Below the pieces are notes generated by a model, which worked only from the letters and a program-made list of their open reading frames with translations, ran no database searches and was not told where the DNA came from. A stretch of DNA of 12,971 bases from Streptomyces albus subsp. albus. Lineage in GTDB: Bacteria; Actinomycetota; Actinomycetes; Streptomycetales; Streptomycetaceae. The position numbers were made by a program, and so were the translations under genes. Positions 7,305 to 12,971 of the stretch are shown here, piece after piece. Location of the stretch: NCBI RefSeq assembly GCF_000719865.1, contig NZ_JOID01000058.1:1-12971 (forward strand), given 5' to 3'. The stretch's first letter is position 1. The number at the start of each line of letters is the position of its first letter.

Positions 7305-7330
7305 GACGGCCCGCAGACAGGCAGGCCGTC
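7305..7330 (-). terminator. Hairpin after lipoprotein gene
   Basis: GACGGCC (7305-7311) and GGCCGTC (7324-7330) form a perfect 7-bp stem with a 12-base loop. It lies 23 bases past the stop of the minus-strand lipoprotein gene. Two 8-base direct repeats (CCGTCAGA) overlap its right side at about 7327-7342. Confidence 0.45.
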
Positions 7331-7353
7331 AGACCGTCAGACCGGCACGGCCG

Positions 7354-7878
7354 CTACGGCGTGCCCGGAGCGGAGGCCGGGCCCCTGCCGCCCCGCAACT
7401 CCTGGACCGTTCCGCCGAGCTTGGCGCGGAACTCCTCCAGCATCTCCGGCTTCTTCGCGCTGACGATCCAGCGCGAGCCGACCAGATATTCGCCCCCGTA
7501 GACGGCGGCGGAGTCCAGCCAGGCCCGCTGGTGCTCCTCCTTGGGGAAGGTGGTGATGAGGTAGTCGACCTCCGGTGTGTGGCACACGCCCTGGCGCAGT
7601 TCGTCCGCCTCCAGGCGGATCTTGGCCTTGCACCCGGTCAGCCCGGCGATCACCTCGACCTTCGCCGGAGCCACGAATACGGCCTCCGAGGCACCGGTGG
7701 TCTTTGCCGAGCCGCTGGTCACCGCGGCGTCGTCCGCCCCGCCCCCGCATGCCGTGACCAGGGGTACGAGGACCAAACTCGCGGCGAACACGGTGCCGCG
7801 CGCCAGGCGGGCTGTGGGCCGGGGCCCGCGGGTGCGTCCGCGCCGGGGCCGCTGTGACTGCTCGGGGTGGTCTCGCAC
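7354..7878 (-). CDS. Secreted lipoprotein of unknown function, 174 aa
   Basis: The N-terminus has an Arg-rich n-region (residues 1-28), then hydrophobic TVFAASLVLVPLVTA and the lipobox Leu-Val-Thr-Ala-Cys with the lipidated Cys at 44 followed by GGG. After cleavage and lipid attachment the protein should sit on the outer face of the membrane. The mature part is about 130 residues and includes KVEVIAGLTGCKAKIRLEAD, then a segment with PEVDYLITTFPKEEH, then GGEYLVGSRWIVSAKKPEML. Cys83 and Cys99 may pair in a disulfide. The GTG at 7878 has GGAGAGGG about five bases upstream. An in-frame ATG at 7956 would add 26 residues ahead of the signal peptide and is less likely. No binding or enzymatic domain is recognised. 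Confidence 0.85.
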   Translation of the reverse strand: MRDHPEQSQRPRRGRTRGPRPTARLARGTVFAASLVLVPLVTACGGGADDAAVTSGSAKTTGASEAVFVAPAKVEVIAGLTGCKAKIRLEADELRQGVCHTPEVDYLITTFPKEEHQRAWLDSAAVYGGEYLVGSRWIVSAKKPEMLEEFRAKLGGTVQELRGGRGPASAPGTP

Positions 7879-8132
7879 GTGCCCTCTCCGTCTCCGGGGC
7901 GTCCCTGTCCGCGCCGGCGTCCCGGCGGACGGCAACCGGCGGCAGGCATACGCCAAGGGGTACGGGCGAACGCCCGTTCCCGTTCACCGGCGCGGGAGCA
8001 TGAGCCGGTGACCCGGCCGGCGCGGCGCGGACACACCGCCCGGGACGGGCGGCGTCGAGGGCCGCTCCGGCAGCAGGTCGCCCAGGGTTCCGCCGGCGGC
8101 GAAACACCGGTCCGGCCGGACTCGCCGATCAC

Positions 8133-8138
8133 TACAGT
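8133..8138 (+). promoter_or_regulatory. Possible -10 box for leaderless transcript
   Basis: TACAGT fits the actinomycete -10 pattern TAnnnT and ends eight bases before the ATG at 8147. The start codon has no Shine-Dalgarno. That combination is typical of leaderless mRNAs, where transcription begins at the A of ATG. No good -35 box is visible. Confidence 0.4.
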
Positions 8139-8146
8139 CGGGCCTC

Positions 8147-8872
8147 ATGACGACGGTCACCACGCGCACGGTCACCTACCCGGCCGACGGCCTGACGATG
8201 ATCGGGCACCTCGCGCTCCCGGACGGTGACGGCCGCCGTCCCGCGGTCCTGCTCGGGCCCGAGGGGCCGGGCCTGAACGACTTCCAGCGCCGCCGGGCCG
8301 ACGCCCTCGCCGAACTGGGTTATGTGGCAATGGCGTTCGACATCAACGGCGGGCGCTGGTTCACCGACCCTCAAGAGATGCTGGAACGCCTGACCCCGCT
8401 GCTCGCCGACCCCGACCGGATGCGGGAGATCGGGCACGCGGCGCTCGACGTGCTGCGCGCCGAACCGCGGACCGACCCGGGGCGGATCGCCGCCGTCGGC
8501 TACGGCACCGGGGGCGCGATCGCGCTGGAACTCGGCCGCGACGGCGTCGACTTGCGCGCGATCGCGACGGTCAACGGACTGATCACGGGGCGGCCGGGCG
8601 AGGCGGCGCGCATCCGCTGCCCCGTCTGGGCCGGGGTCGGATCGGAGGACCCGATCATGCCCGCCGCGCAACGCGACGCCTTCGCCGCCGAGATGCAGGC
8701 CGCGGGCGTCGACTGGCGCCTCGTGGTCTACGGCGGCGCCCTGCACGCCTTCCACCATCCGACAGTCGACCAGACCGTGCTGCCCGGGGTCGGCCACCAC
8801 CCACGGCACGCGGAGCGGGCCTGGCGCGACGTCGTCGGCCTGCTGGCCGAGTGCCTGCCCGTCGCGGAGTGA
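8147..8872 (+). CDS. Dienelactone hydrolase-like alpha/beta hydrolase, nucleophile replaced by Gly
   Basis: This 241-residue alpha/beta-hydrolase follows the dienelactone hydrolase plan. It has strand-turn PAVLLGPEGPGLNDFQRRRA, then YVAMAFDINGG, the nucleophile elbow AAVGYGTGGAIAL (residues 115-127), the acid in GSEDPIMP (Asp168), and the base in GALHAFHHP (His200). Canonical dienelactone hydrolases have G-x-C-x-G at the elbow; here it is Gly-Tyr-Gly120-Thr-Gly, so the Cys/Ser nucleophile is missing. The rest of the triad and the length are normal. The protein may be a non-catalytic binder or use another residue (for example Thr121). It appears to be transcribed alone, and the ATG at 8147 has no ribosome binding site. 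Confidence 0.88.
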   Translation: MTTVTTRTVTYPADGLTMIGHLALPDGDGRRPAVLLGPEGPGLNDFQRRRADALAELGYVAMAFDINGGRWFTDPQEMLERLTPLLADPDRMREIGHAALDVLRAEPRTDPGRIAAVGYGTGGAIALELGRDGVDLRAIATVNGLITGRPGEAARIRCPVWAGVGSEDPIMPAAQRDAFAAEMQAAGVDWRLVVYGGALHAFHHPTVDQTVLPGVGHHPRHAERAWRDVVGLLAECLPVAE

Positions 8873-8939
8873 TCCGGCCCGGTACAGGCGCCCGGACGGC
8901 GAACCAGGCGGCCGGGAACCACCGACTGCCGTTGGCGGG

Positions 8940-9107
8940 ACCTCACGGCGTATCCGGGTCGAGCACGGCATCGCGCATCTCAAGAACTGGCGTGCTCTGA
9001 CCCGCCACCTCGATCACCGCGAGCACATGAGTCACACCGTCCAACCCGTCGCCGCACTGCTGTCCCATCAGCAGACCGCGGACCCGACGTCGACACGGCA
9101 GACGTGA
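8940..9107 (+). mobile_element. C-terminal relic of an IS5-group DDE transposase
   Basis: The plus frame reads RRIRVEHGIAHLKNWRALTR, then about ten residues further MSHTVQPVAALLSHQQTA, ending at the TGA at 9105-9107. This matches the tail of actinomycete IS5-group (DDE_Tnp_4-type) transposases. The Glu in RVEHGI is probably the third catalytic acid. Only about 55 residues remain; the first two catalytic aspartates and any start codon are absent, so it is inactive debris. I could not find clear terminal inverted repeats or a target duplication around it. Confidence 0.75.
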
Positions 9108-9162
9108 ACATCGAGCCCCATCGCGATCCTCGACGCCTCACCGCCAACCATGCACGAGCTCG

Positions 9163-9951
9163 CTAGCCCGCCTGCAAGACGAAGAACAGGAAGCACAGGA
9201 AGCGCGGCATGGCCGCGATGGCCTCGGGGAACAGCTCGCGGGCGGCGGGATCAGGATCCGGCTCGCTGATGACCGTGATCCGGAAACCGGCCCCGATGAA
9301 AGCCTCGATCATCGCGTGCAGCGGCCTGTGCCACCTGCTCACCAGGGCGGTCTGGCCGCCCACGGTCCACTCCACGGTCCAGTTGGTGGTGTCGAAGTAG
9401 TTGCACTCAGCCTCGCGACCGGCCTCGCGGTGTATGAGGTTGACGGCAAACGGATGGTCGACAGACACGATCAGCCGACCGCCCGGCCTGAGTACGCGGC
9501 GCAGCTCGGCCAGCGCCGGCCCCCAGTCCTCCAGGTAGTGCAGCACCAGGGACGCCGCTACATCGTCGAACGTGTCATCAGCGTAAGGAAGCAGGCTGCC
9601 CAGGTCCGCCACCTGCAGGTCCGCACCGTCGCCGAGCCGCCGCCGAGCCAGCTCCACCATCCCGGCACTCGTGTCGAAGCCACTCACAATGGCGCCACGG
9701 TCGCGCAGCGCGGCAAACAGGGCCCCCGAGCCGCAGCCCGCGTCGAGGATCCGCCGACCGGCCACGTCTCCAGCGAGGGCCAGCATCGCGGGCCGCTCGT
9801 AGTAGGCATTGACCAGGTTGGTTTCGTTTGCGGCCGTGTACGCCTCGGCGAAGCTGTCGTAGTCGTTGGTCTTCGACGGATCCACACTCACTGCGGACGG
9901 CGAGACCAGCTTGGTGGAAATCGCGTGCTCTTGGCGCTCGCTTGAGATCAT
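9163..9951 (-). CDS. Class I SAM-dependent methyltransferase
   Basis: This 262-residue protein has the SAM-binding motif I ILDAGCGSG at residues 68-76, the acidic end of strand 2 in SGFDTSAGM (Asp93), motif II-like DDTFDDVAASLVLHYLEDW, and post-motif RVLRPGGRLIVSVDHP at residues 152-167. This is the methyltransferase-11/25 layout of small-molecule methyltransferases. The substrate cannot be predicted. The start is uncertain: the ATG at 9951 has no Shine-Dalgarno, and the first ~24 residues do not look family-like. A GTG at codon 23 (VDPSKTNDYDSFAEAY) is an alternative. It stands alone between IS debris and a 233-base divergent intergenic region. Confidence 0.88.
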   Translation of the reverse strand: MISSERQEHAISTKLVSPSAVSVDPSKTNDYDSFAEAYTAANETNLVNAYYERPAMLALAGDVAGRRILDAGCGSGALFAALRDRGAIVSGFDTSAGMVELARRRLGDGADLQVADLGSLLPYADDTFDDVAASLVLHYLEDWGPALAELRRVLRPGGRLIVSVDHPFAVNLIHREAGREAECNYFDTTNWTVEWTVGGQTALVSRWHRPLHAMIEAFIGAGFRITVISEPDPDPAARELFPEAIAAMPRFLCFLFFVLQAG

Positions 9952-10141
9952 GGTGCGGGAGACGTGCGGTGCAGCAGTTCGGTTCCTGGCCGCTCCCGAT
10001 CGCCCTCACAACCTTGAAGATCCAACGAACCGTGCTTTCAAGCGTCATGTCATGTCGGCCTCAGGAACAGGCACTGAGCTTGAGTTTTAACCTCCGCAGC
10101 CTGTGAAGCTGGTGGCGACACATGATGGGTCTGGGTGTCTG

Positions 10142-10164
10142 CGAACATTGGTGCGGCATGTTCG
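10142..10164 (+). promoter_or_regulatory. 23-base palindrome upstream of TTG-start gene
   Basis: CGAACAT (10142-10148) and ATGTTCG (10158-10164) are perfect inverted repeats separated by nine bases. The site lies 20 bases before the TTG start and just ahead of the GAGGTGA ribosome binding site (10174-10180). It could be a repressor operator or an mRNA hairpin close to the ribosome binding site. Confidence 0.5.
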
Positions 10165-10184
10165 TTCGCCCGTGAGGTGATCTT

Positions 10185-11078
10185 TTGCGGAAGGTGGCAC
10201 TGCGTTCCCACGCACTGTTGCCTCGGCAGTACGACCACCGGAGGGTCCTGGCGACCACGGTGGATGCCTGGGACAGGGCTCTCTGGCTGATCTGCCCCGA
10301 TGCGGAACTTGAGCCGCGATCGTACGGAAGCTCGTATCCCAGACCCCGCAACTACCCCTACGACGCGCTTCTCGTCATCGACGACGGCGGCACCGTACGC
10401 GAACGTACCCTGCACGACGTGAGCGTGCGGGTCAGCGACGTGGACGCCCTGCCCAACGGGCGGTTCCTTCTGGTGCAAGGACGTGTATCCCGGGGAGAGC
10501 GCAACGCACAGGTATACGGCCGAGACGGCCGACGCCGACGCGCCTTCCAGATGGGGGATGCCATCGAGTTCATGCTGGCGGACCGACGGAACCATGTCTG
10601 GAGTGCCTACTTCGACGAAGGCGTCTATGCCGACCCCATCAGCGCCGCCGGCCTGGTGCGCTGGGACAGTGGCGGTCGTCAGGAATGGCGATACTCGGCT
10701 CCCGAGGGCGTCGAATATATCGACACGATCTATGCCTTCAACGTCGACGACGGTGTGGCCTGGGCCAGCTATTACCCGACCTTCCCACTGCTGGAAGTCC
10801 GCACGAACGGGCGAACCCGCATCCGGACGTCGCCCGTGGTCGCTCCCCGTGGACTGGCCGTGCATGGGGAGGAGATCGTGATGCTCGGCGGGAACCGGCA
10901 GCACGACCGGCTCCACCGCTGCCGCATGACCGGACACGAAGTCCTACTGGTCGAAGAAGCGCAGCTCACTCGCCCAGACGGCGCACCGCTCAAGCGGTAC
11001 GCAAGCCCCGTTGGACGGGGACGACATCTGTATCTGCGCGGTTCATCGACCAGGCAGTGGTTCGTGACCGACATATAG
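10185..11078 (+). CDS. Hypothetical protein, possible beta-propeller fold, 297 aa
   Basis: No named domain is recognised. The sequence is rich in short beta strands with turn Gly/Asp/Asn and aromatic residues, for example SDVDALPNGRFLLVQGR, ADRRNHVWSAYFDEGVYA and APRGLAVHGEEIVMLGG. The recurrence of such segments about every 40-50 residues suggests a beta-propeller-like fold, which is inference only. There is no signal peptide or membrane segment, so it is probably cytoplasmic. The start is a TTG at 10185, supported by GAGGTGA four bases upstream; no better ATG or GTG fits. It has its own leader palindrome and is followed 10 bases after the stop by a large hairpin, so it is probably monocistronic. 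Its flanks look less G+C-rich than the rest of the window. Confidence 0.8.
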   Translation: MRKVALRSHALLPRQYDHRRVLATTVDAWDRALWLICPDAELEPRSYGSSYPRPRNYPYDALLVIDDGGTVRERTLHDVSVRVSDVDALPNGRFLLVQGRVSRGERNAQVYGRDGRRRRAFQMGDAIEFMLADRRNHVWSAYFDEGVYADPISAAGLVRWDSGGRQEWRYSAPEGVEYIDTIYAFNVDDGVAWASYYPTFPLLEVRTNGRTRIRTSPVVAPRGLAVHGEEIVMLGGNRQHDRLHRCRMTGHEVLLVEEAQLTRPDGAPLKRYASPVGRGRHLYLRGSSTRQWFVTDI

Positions 11079-11087
11079 GCCGACGTT

Positions 11088-11155
11088 GGCCCCTTGGGTT
11101 TCGGAACACCCGCGAGCCCCGGCTGAGCGTCGCCCGTGTCACGAAACCTGGGGCC
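11088..11155 (+). terminator. Long imperfect hairpin after the hypothetical gene
   Basis: GGCCCC-TTG-GGTTTCG-GA-ACAC (11088-11109) pairs with GTGT-CA-CGAAACC-T-GGGGCC (11136-11155). That gives 17 pairs in three blocks with small internal loops and a 26-base apical loop. It starts nine bases past the stop at 11078, a good place for a terminator. There is no T-tract. The ends could alternatively be read as degenerate terminal inverted repeats of a short mobile sequence. Confidence 0.5.
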
Positions 11156-11167
11156 GCTGGGTCTGCT

Positions 11168-11183
11168 CGTGTTGGGGAACACG
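11168..11183. repeat. Perfect 6-bp hairpin with GGGG loop
   Basis: CGTGTT and AACACG enclose GGGG. It is a compact hairpin between the terminator-like structure at 11088-11155 and the overlapping palindromes at 11205-11259, and is part of the same structured non-coding stretch. Confidence 0.45.
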
Positions 11184-11204
11184 TATTGCCTCTGGATCTG
11201 ACAG

Positions 11205-11259
11205 CCAAGGCTCTCGGCGAAGGTTATAACCAAGGTCTGAGAGCCTTGGCGGCTCTCAG
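11205..11259. repeat. Overlapping, mutually exclusive perfect hairpins
   Basis: CCAAGGCTCTC (11205-11215) is perfectly complementary to GAGAGCCTTGG (11239-11249), an 11-bp stem with a 23-base loop. Within the loop lies the self-complementary GGTTATAACC (11222-11231). The right arm is also part of CTGAGAGCC (11237-11245), which pairs perfectly with GGCTCTCAG (11251-11259) across a five-base loop. The middle GAGAGCC can therefore pair with either neighbour but not both. This is the arrangement expected of a conformational RNA switch or a multi-site DNA target. No reading frame with coding character explains it, and no T-tract follows. Confidence 0.6.
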
Positions 11260-11591
11260 CATGGCGCATCCCGCTTCGGTGTTCGCATCGGCCGACGGGC
11301 TTGAGCACGTTCACCGGGTGACCCGGCCCCGGCCGCCCCCGGTATGCCCCGTCCCCGCATCGGCGGACCACTGAATGAACACACGTACGGTTACGATGCC
11401 TTGACGGGTCACGGGGCCGGTCGGCGGCGAATACACCCCAATTGGCAGCGGATTAACACCATTCACGAGCGACGGCATACGTACTGAGCGTCAGCGTACG
11501 CACACCATTGGTGGACAGCGTGCGTTACTCGGCGTGACGATGGAGCCGAGTCAGAAGCGGTACGGGGTGGCACGCGCGCGGGAGGTGGCCG
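11260..11591 (+). other. Leader region of XRE/DUF5753 gene, no gene seen
   Basis: No coding frame is convincing here. The region is lower in G+C than its surroundings, especially at 11370-11520. It contains a TACGAT (11392-11397) that could be a -10 box and two small palindromes listed separately. A GGAGG at 11581-11585 is the ribosome binding site for the ATG at 11592. Confidence 0.45.
11480..11513. promoter_or_regulatory. Pair of short palindromes upstream of XRE gene
   Basis: CGTAC (11480-11484) and GTACG (11496-11500) flank the small palindrome TGA-GCG-TCA (11485-11493), making a 21-base imperfect dyad. Two bases further on, CACCATTGGTG (11503-11513) is an 11-base palindrome. XRE regulators commonly bind dyads in their own leaders, so these are candidate autoregulatory sites. 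This is inferred from position only. Confidence 0.35.
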
Positions 11592-12490
11592 ATGGTGGCC
11601 GAGGTGTCCTACGGGAACACGGACGACGACGCCGGGGAAGGGGCGACGGGGGAAACGAACACGGCGGTCTGTGTCGAGCCGGCGACATCGGACAGCATGC
11701 GCACGTTCGGGGCGGTCGTGCAGGCCCTGCGGGAGCACGCGGGTCTGAGCCGCGAGGAGTTGGCCACCCTGGTCCGCTTCTCCAAGCACACAGTCGCCTC
11801 GGTCGAACTGGGCCGCCGGATGCCGGACCGCGCCTTCGTGGAGCGGGCGGAGGAGGTGCTCGGCAACACGGGGGCGCTGCGGCGGGCCGCTCCGCATCTG
11901 GCGCGGCATGTGGGTCTGGCGAGTTGGTTCCGGCAGTGGGCCCGGCTGGAGACGAAGGCGATCAGCCTGTACACGTACGAATGCCGGGTCGTGCCCGGCC
12001 TATTGCAGACGGAAGCGTACGCGCGTGCGGTGTCGCTGGACGTGCCGCCGCTGCCCGACCCGGACGCTCTGGAACAACGAATCGCGGCACGGCTCGCACG
12101 GCAGGAGTTGCTGGCGGTCACGCGCAAGCCGCCGACGGCGTTCAGCTTCATCGTGGAGCAGGCCGTACTGGAGCGGTGGACCGGCGGGGAGGCGGTGACG
12201 CGGCAACTCTTGGACCACCTGGTGGAGTTGATCGAGCAGAACTGGAACGTGGAGTTTCAGGTGATGCCCACGCGGCAGCCGTCCCACGCGGGTATGGACG
12301 GACCGATCATGCTGGCAGAGACGTCCGAGAACCGGTGGTTCGCCTACTCGGAGGGACAGCAGAATGGGCGGTGATCTCCAATTCGAAAGAGATCAGTCTG
12401 CTCCAGCAGCGGTATGCGAAACTTCGCTCACAGGCCCTGCCCCCTGAGGACTCCGTGGGCCTGCTGAAGCGATTGCGAGGAGCGCTATGA
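11592..12490 (+). pseudogene. XRE/DUF5753 regulator with one-base deletion near C-terminus
   Basis: From the ATG at 11592 (GGAGG six bases upstream), an XRE helix-turn-helix spans residues 36-98 (FGAVVQALREHAGLSREELA; SKHTVASVELGRRMP). The DUF5753 (Scr1-type) sensing domain follows from about residue 110, with the signature YECRVVPGLLQTEAYAR. The frame ends early at the TGA at 12372-12374 after EGQQNGR. The frame one base earlier continues as VISNSKEISLLQQRYAKLRS and ends GLLKRLRGAL at 12490. A single missing base near 12368-12372 explains the break; the restored product is about 299 residues. The restored stop overlaps the next ATG as ATGA, which supports the ancestral frame. The truncated 260-residue form keeps the HTH and most of DUF5753, so it may still bind DNA. 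Confidence 0.85.
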
Positions 12491-12672
12491 CCACGTCCGA
12501 ACTGACCTGGTTCAAGAGCAGCTACAGCGGCTCGCAGGGTGACGCCTGCGTCGAGGTGGCGAAGGGCCCGCAAGCGATCCACGTCCGGGACTCCAAGGAC
12601 CGGCAGAGCCCCGAACTCACCTTCTCCCCCACCACCTGGAACGTCTTCGTCACCCACACCGCGCAGGGCTGA
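12487..12672 (+). CDS. DUF397 protein, copy 1
   Basis: This 61-residue protein has the DUF397 signature: WFKSSYSG at residues 8-15, then CVEVAKG, HVRDSKD and a closing W-x-x-F. DUF397 proteins in Streptomyces are encoded beside XRE/DUF5753 regulators and act as partners in developmental and antibiotic control (the WhiJ-type arrangement). The ATG overlaps the restored stop of the XRE gene (ATGA), with GAGGAG four bases upstream. Translational coupling is therefore likely in the ancestral operon. In the frameshifted form the upstream ribosomes stop 113 bases earlier, so coupling would be lost. Confidence 0.93.
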   Translation: MTTSELTWFKSSYSGSQGDACVEVAKGPQAIHVRDSKDRQSPELTFSPTTWNVFVTHTAQG

Positions 12673-12691
12673 AGCAAGTTCAGGGAGCGCT

Positions 12692-12880
12692 ATGACCGGC
12701 ATTGACGAACGAGCCTGGTTCAAGAGCAGCTACAGCGGTTCCGACGGTGACGACTGTGTCGAGGTGGCGAAGGGCCCGCGGGCGGTCCACGTCCGGGACT
12801 CCAAGGACCGGCAGAGCCCAGAGCTCGCCTTCTCCCCCACCGCGTGGACAGACTTCATCACCCACACCGCCCAGGACTGA
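12692..12880 (+). CDS. DUF397 protein, copy 2 (tandem duplicate)
   Basis: This 62-residue protein is a near-duplicate of the preceding DUF397 protein. It shares WFKSSYSGS, CVEVAKGP, then the block HVRDSKDRQSPEL and the tail THTAQ. Differences are concentrated at the N-terminus (TGIDERA against TTSELT) and in the F-S-P-T-x-W region. It starts 19 bases after copy 1, with AGGGAG four bases before the ATG. The leader GGAGCGCTATGACC is also repeated, so the ribosome binding site was copied with the gene. It is the last gene of this small operon in the window. Confidence 0.93.
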   Translation: MTGIDERAWFKSSYSGSDGDDCVEVAKGPRAVHVRDSKDRQSPELAFSPTAWTDFITHTAQD

Positions 12881-12971
12881 CAGTGAGGATGTGACGTGGC
12901 TTCTCCGACGGGTCTGACTCACGGACTGACCGACGTCTCGACTGTCTTGTTTGGGATTTGTCGATCCGCTC
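12881..12971. other. Window end, no feature seen
   Basis: The last 91 bases after the second DUF397 gene show no convincing start, hairpin or coding pattern. Confidence 0.4.

Larger units (their letters stand above)
12479..12880 (+). repeat. Tandem duplication of a DUF397 gene
   Basis: The leader GGAGCGCTATGACC occurs at 12479-12492 and 12684-12697, and the coding parts from the WFKSS codons (12508 and 12716) align without gaps to both stop codons at an offset of 208 bases. Long stretches are identical, for example around the HVRDSKDRQSP codons. The duplication therefore appears recent or is kept similar by gene conversion. Confidence 0.85.

Noticed and set aside
9952..10184. IS end or transposase remnant between the methyltransferase and the TTG-start gene
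   Set aside because: The stretch is lower in G+C and has short repeats such as CTTGAA/TTCAAG, but no frame reads as a transposase and I found no paired terminal repeat.
10988..11374. Open frames across the structured region 11080-11370 as a gene
   Set aside because: No frame combines a ribosome binding site, start and third-position bias. The perfect inverted repeats explain the sequence better than codons do.
11401..11437. TTGACG at 11401 as a -35 promoter box
   Set aside because: No TAnnnT-type -10 box lies at a 16-19 base spacing downstream.
12360..12375. Programmed frameshifting to make the full XRE/DUF5753 protein
   Set aside because: GGGCGGTG is not a standard slippery heptamer and no stimulatory structure is evident. 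A simple one-base deletion is the better explanation.

Overview
The window reads as chromosomal DNA from a Streptomyces-like actinomycete. It is very G+C rich, with G/C at most third codon positions, GTG and TTG starts, and Streptomyces-typical families: XRE/DUF5753 regulator with DUF397 partners, a small RsbW-like ATP-binding protein, an XRE-TPR regulator, and SUKH/SMI1. No tRNA, rRNA or CRISPR array was seen.

Layout. 122-751 (-) is an unrecognised conserved-type protein with a palindrome in its leader. 791-1517 is a G+C-rich divergent gap with two strong hairpins. 1518-2465 (+) is a pirin-family bicupin. 2643-3065 (-) and 3190-4401 (-) are an RsbW-like ATP-binding protein and an XRE-TPR regulator, probably transcribed together, with a perfect palindrome between them. 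4594-5135 (+) is a SUKH/SMI1 gene broken by a one-base deletion, followed by a 16-bp stem hairpin. 5456-6553 (+) is a single-pass membrane protein.

6578-7239 (-) is a decayed metal-resistance locus. An intact ArsR-family repressor with an alpha5-type metal site (D-x-H-x10-H-x2-H) lies directly against the frameshifted C-terminal stub of a P1B metal ATPase. A possible transporter fragment sits on its other side. 7354-7878 (-) is a lipoprotein. 8147-8872 (+) is a dienelactone-hydrolase-like protein with glycine at the nucleophile position, probably expressed from a leaderless transcript. 8940-9107 (+) is the C-terminal relic of an IS5-group transposase. 9163-9951 (-) is a class I methyltransferase. 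10185-11078 (+) is a TTG-start hypothetical protein preceded by a palindrome. 11088-11259 is a non-coding stretch packed with perfect inverted repeats, including two mutually exclusive hairpins. 11592-12490 (+) is an XRE/DUF5753 regulator broken by a one-base deletion near its C-terminus, followed by two tandemly duplicated DUF397 genes.

How it fits together. This looks like accessory-type chromosome, with small regulatory modules interspersed with decayed genes and IS debris. Three genes carry single-base deletions. They may be real decay or consensus errors, and raw reads would decide. I did not find a clear new multi-gene system. The best candidates for novelty are the structured non-coding region at 11088-11259, the nucleophile-less hydrolase family member, and the orphaned metal sensor next to its destroyed exporter.
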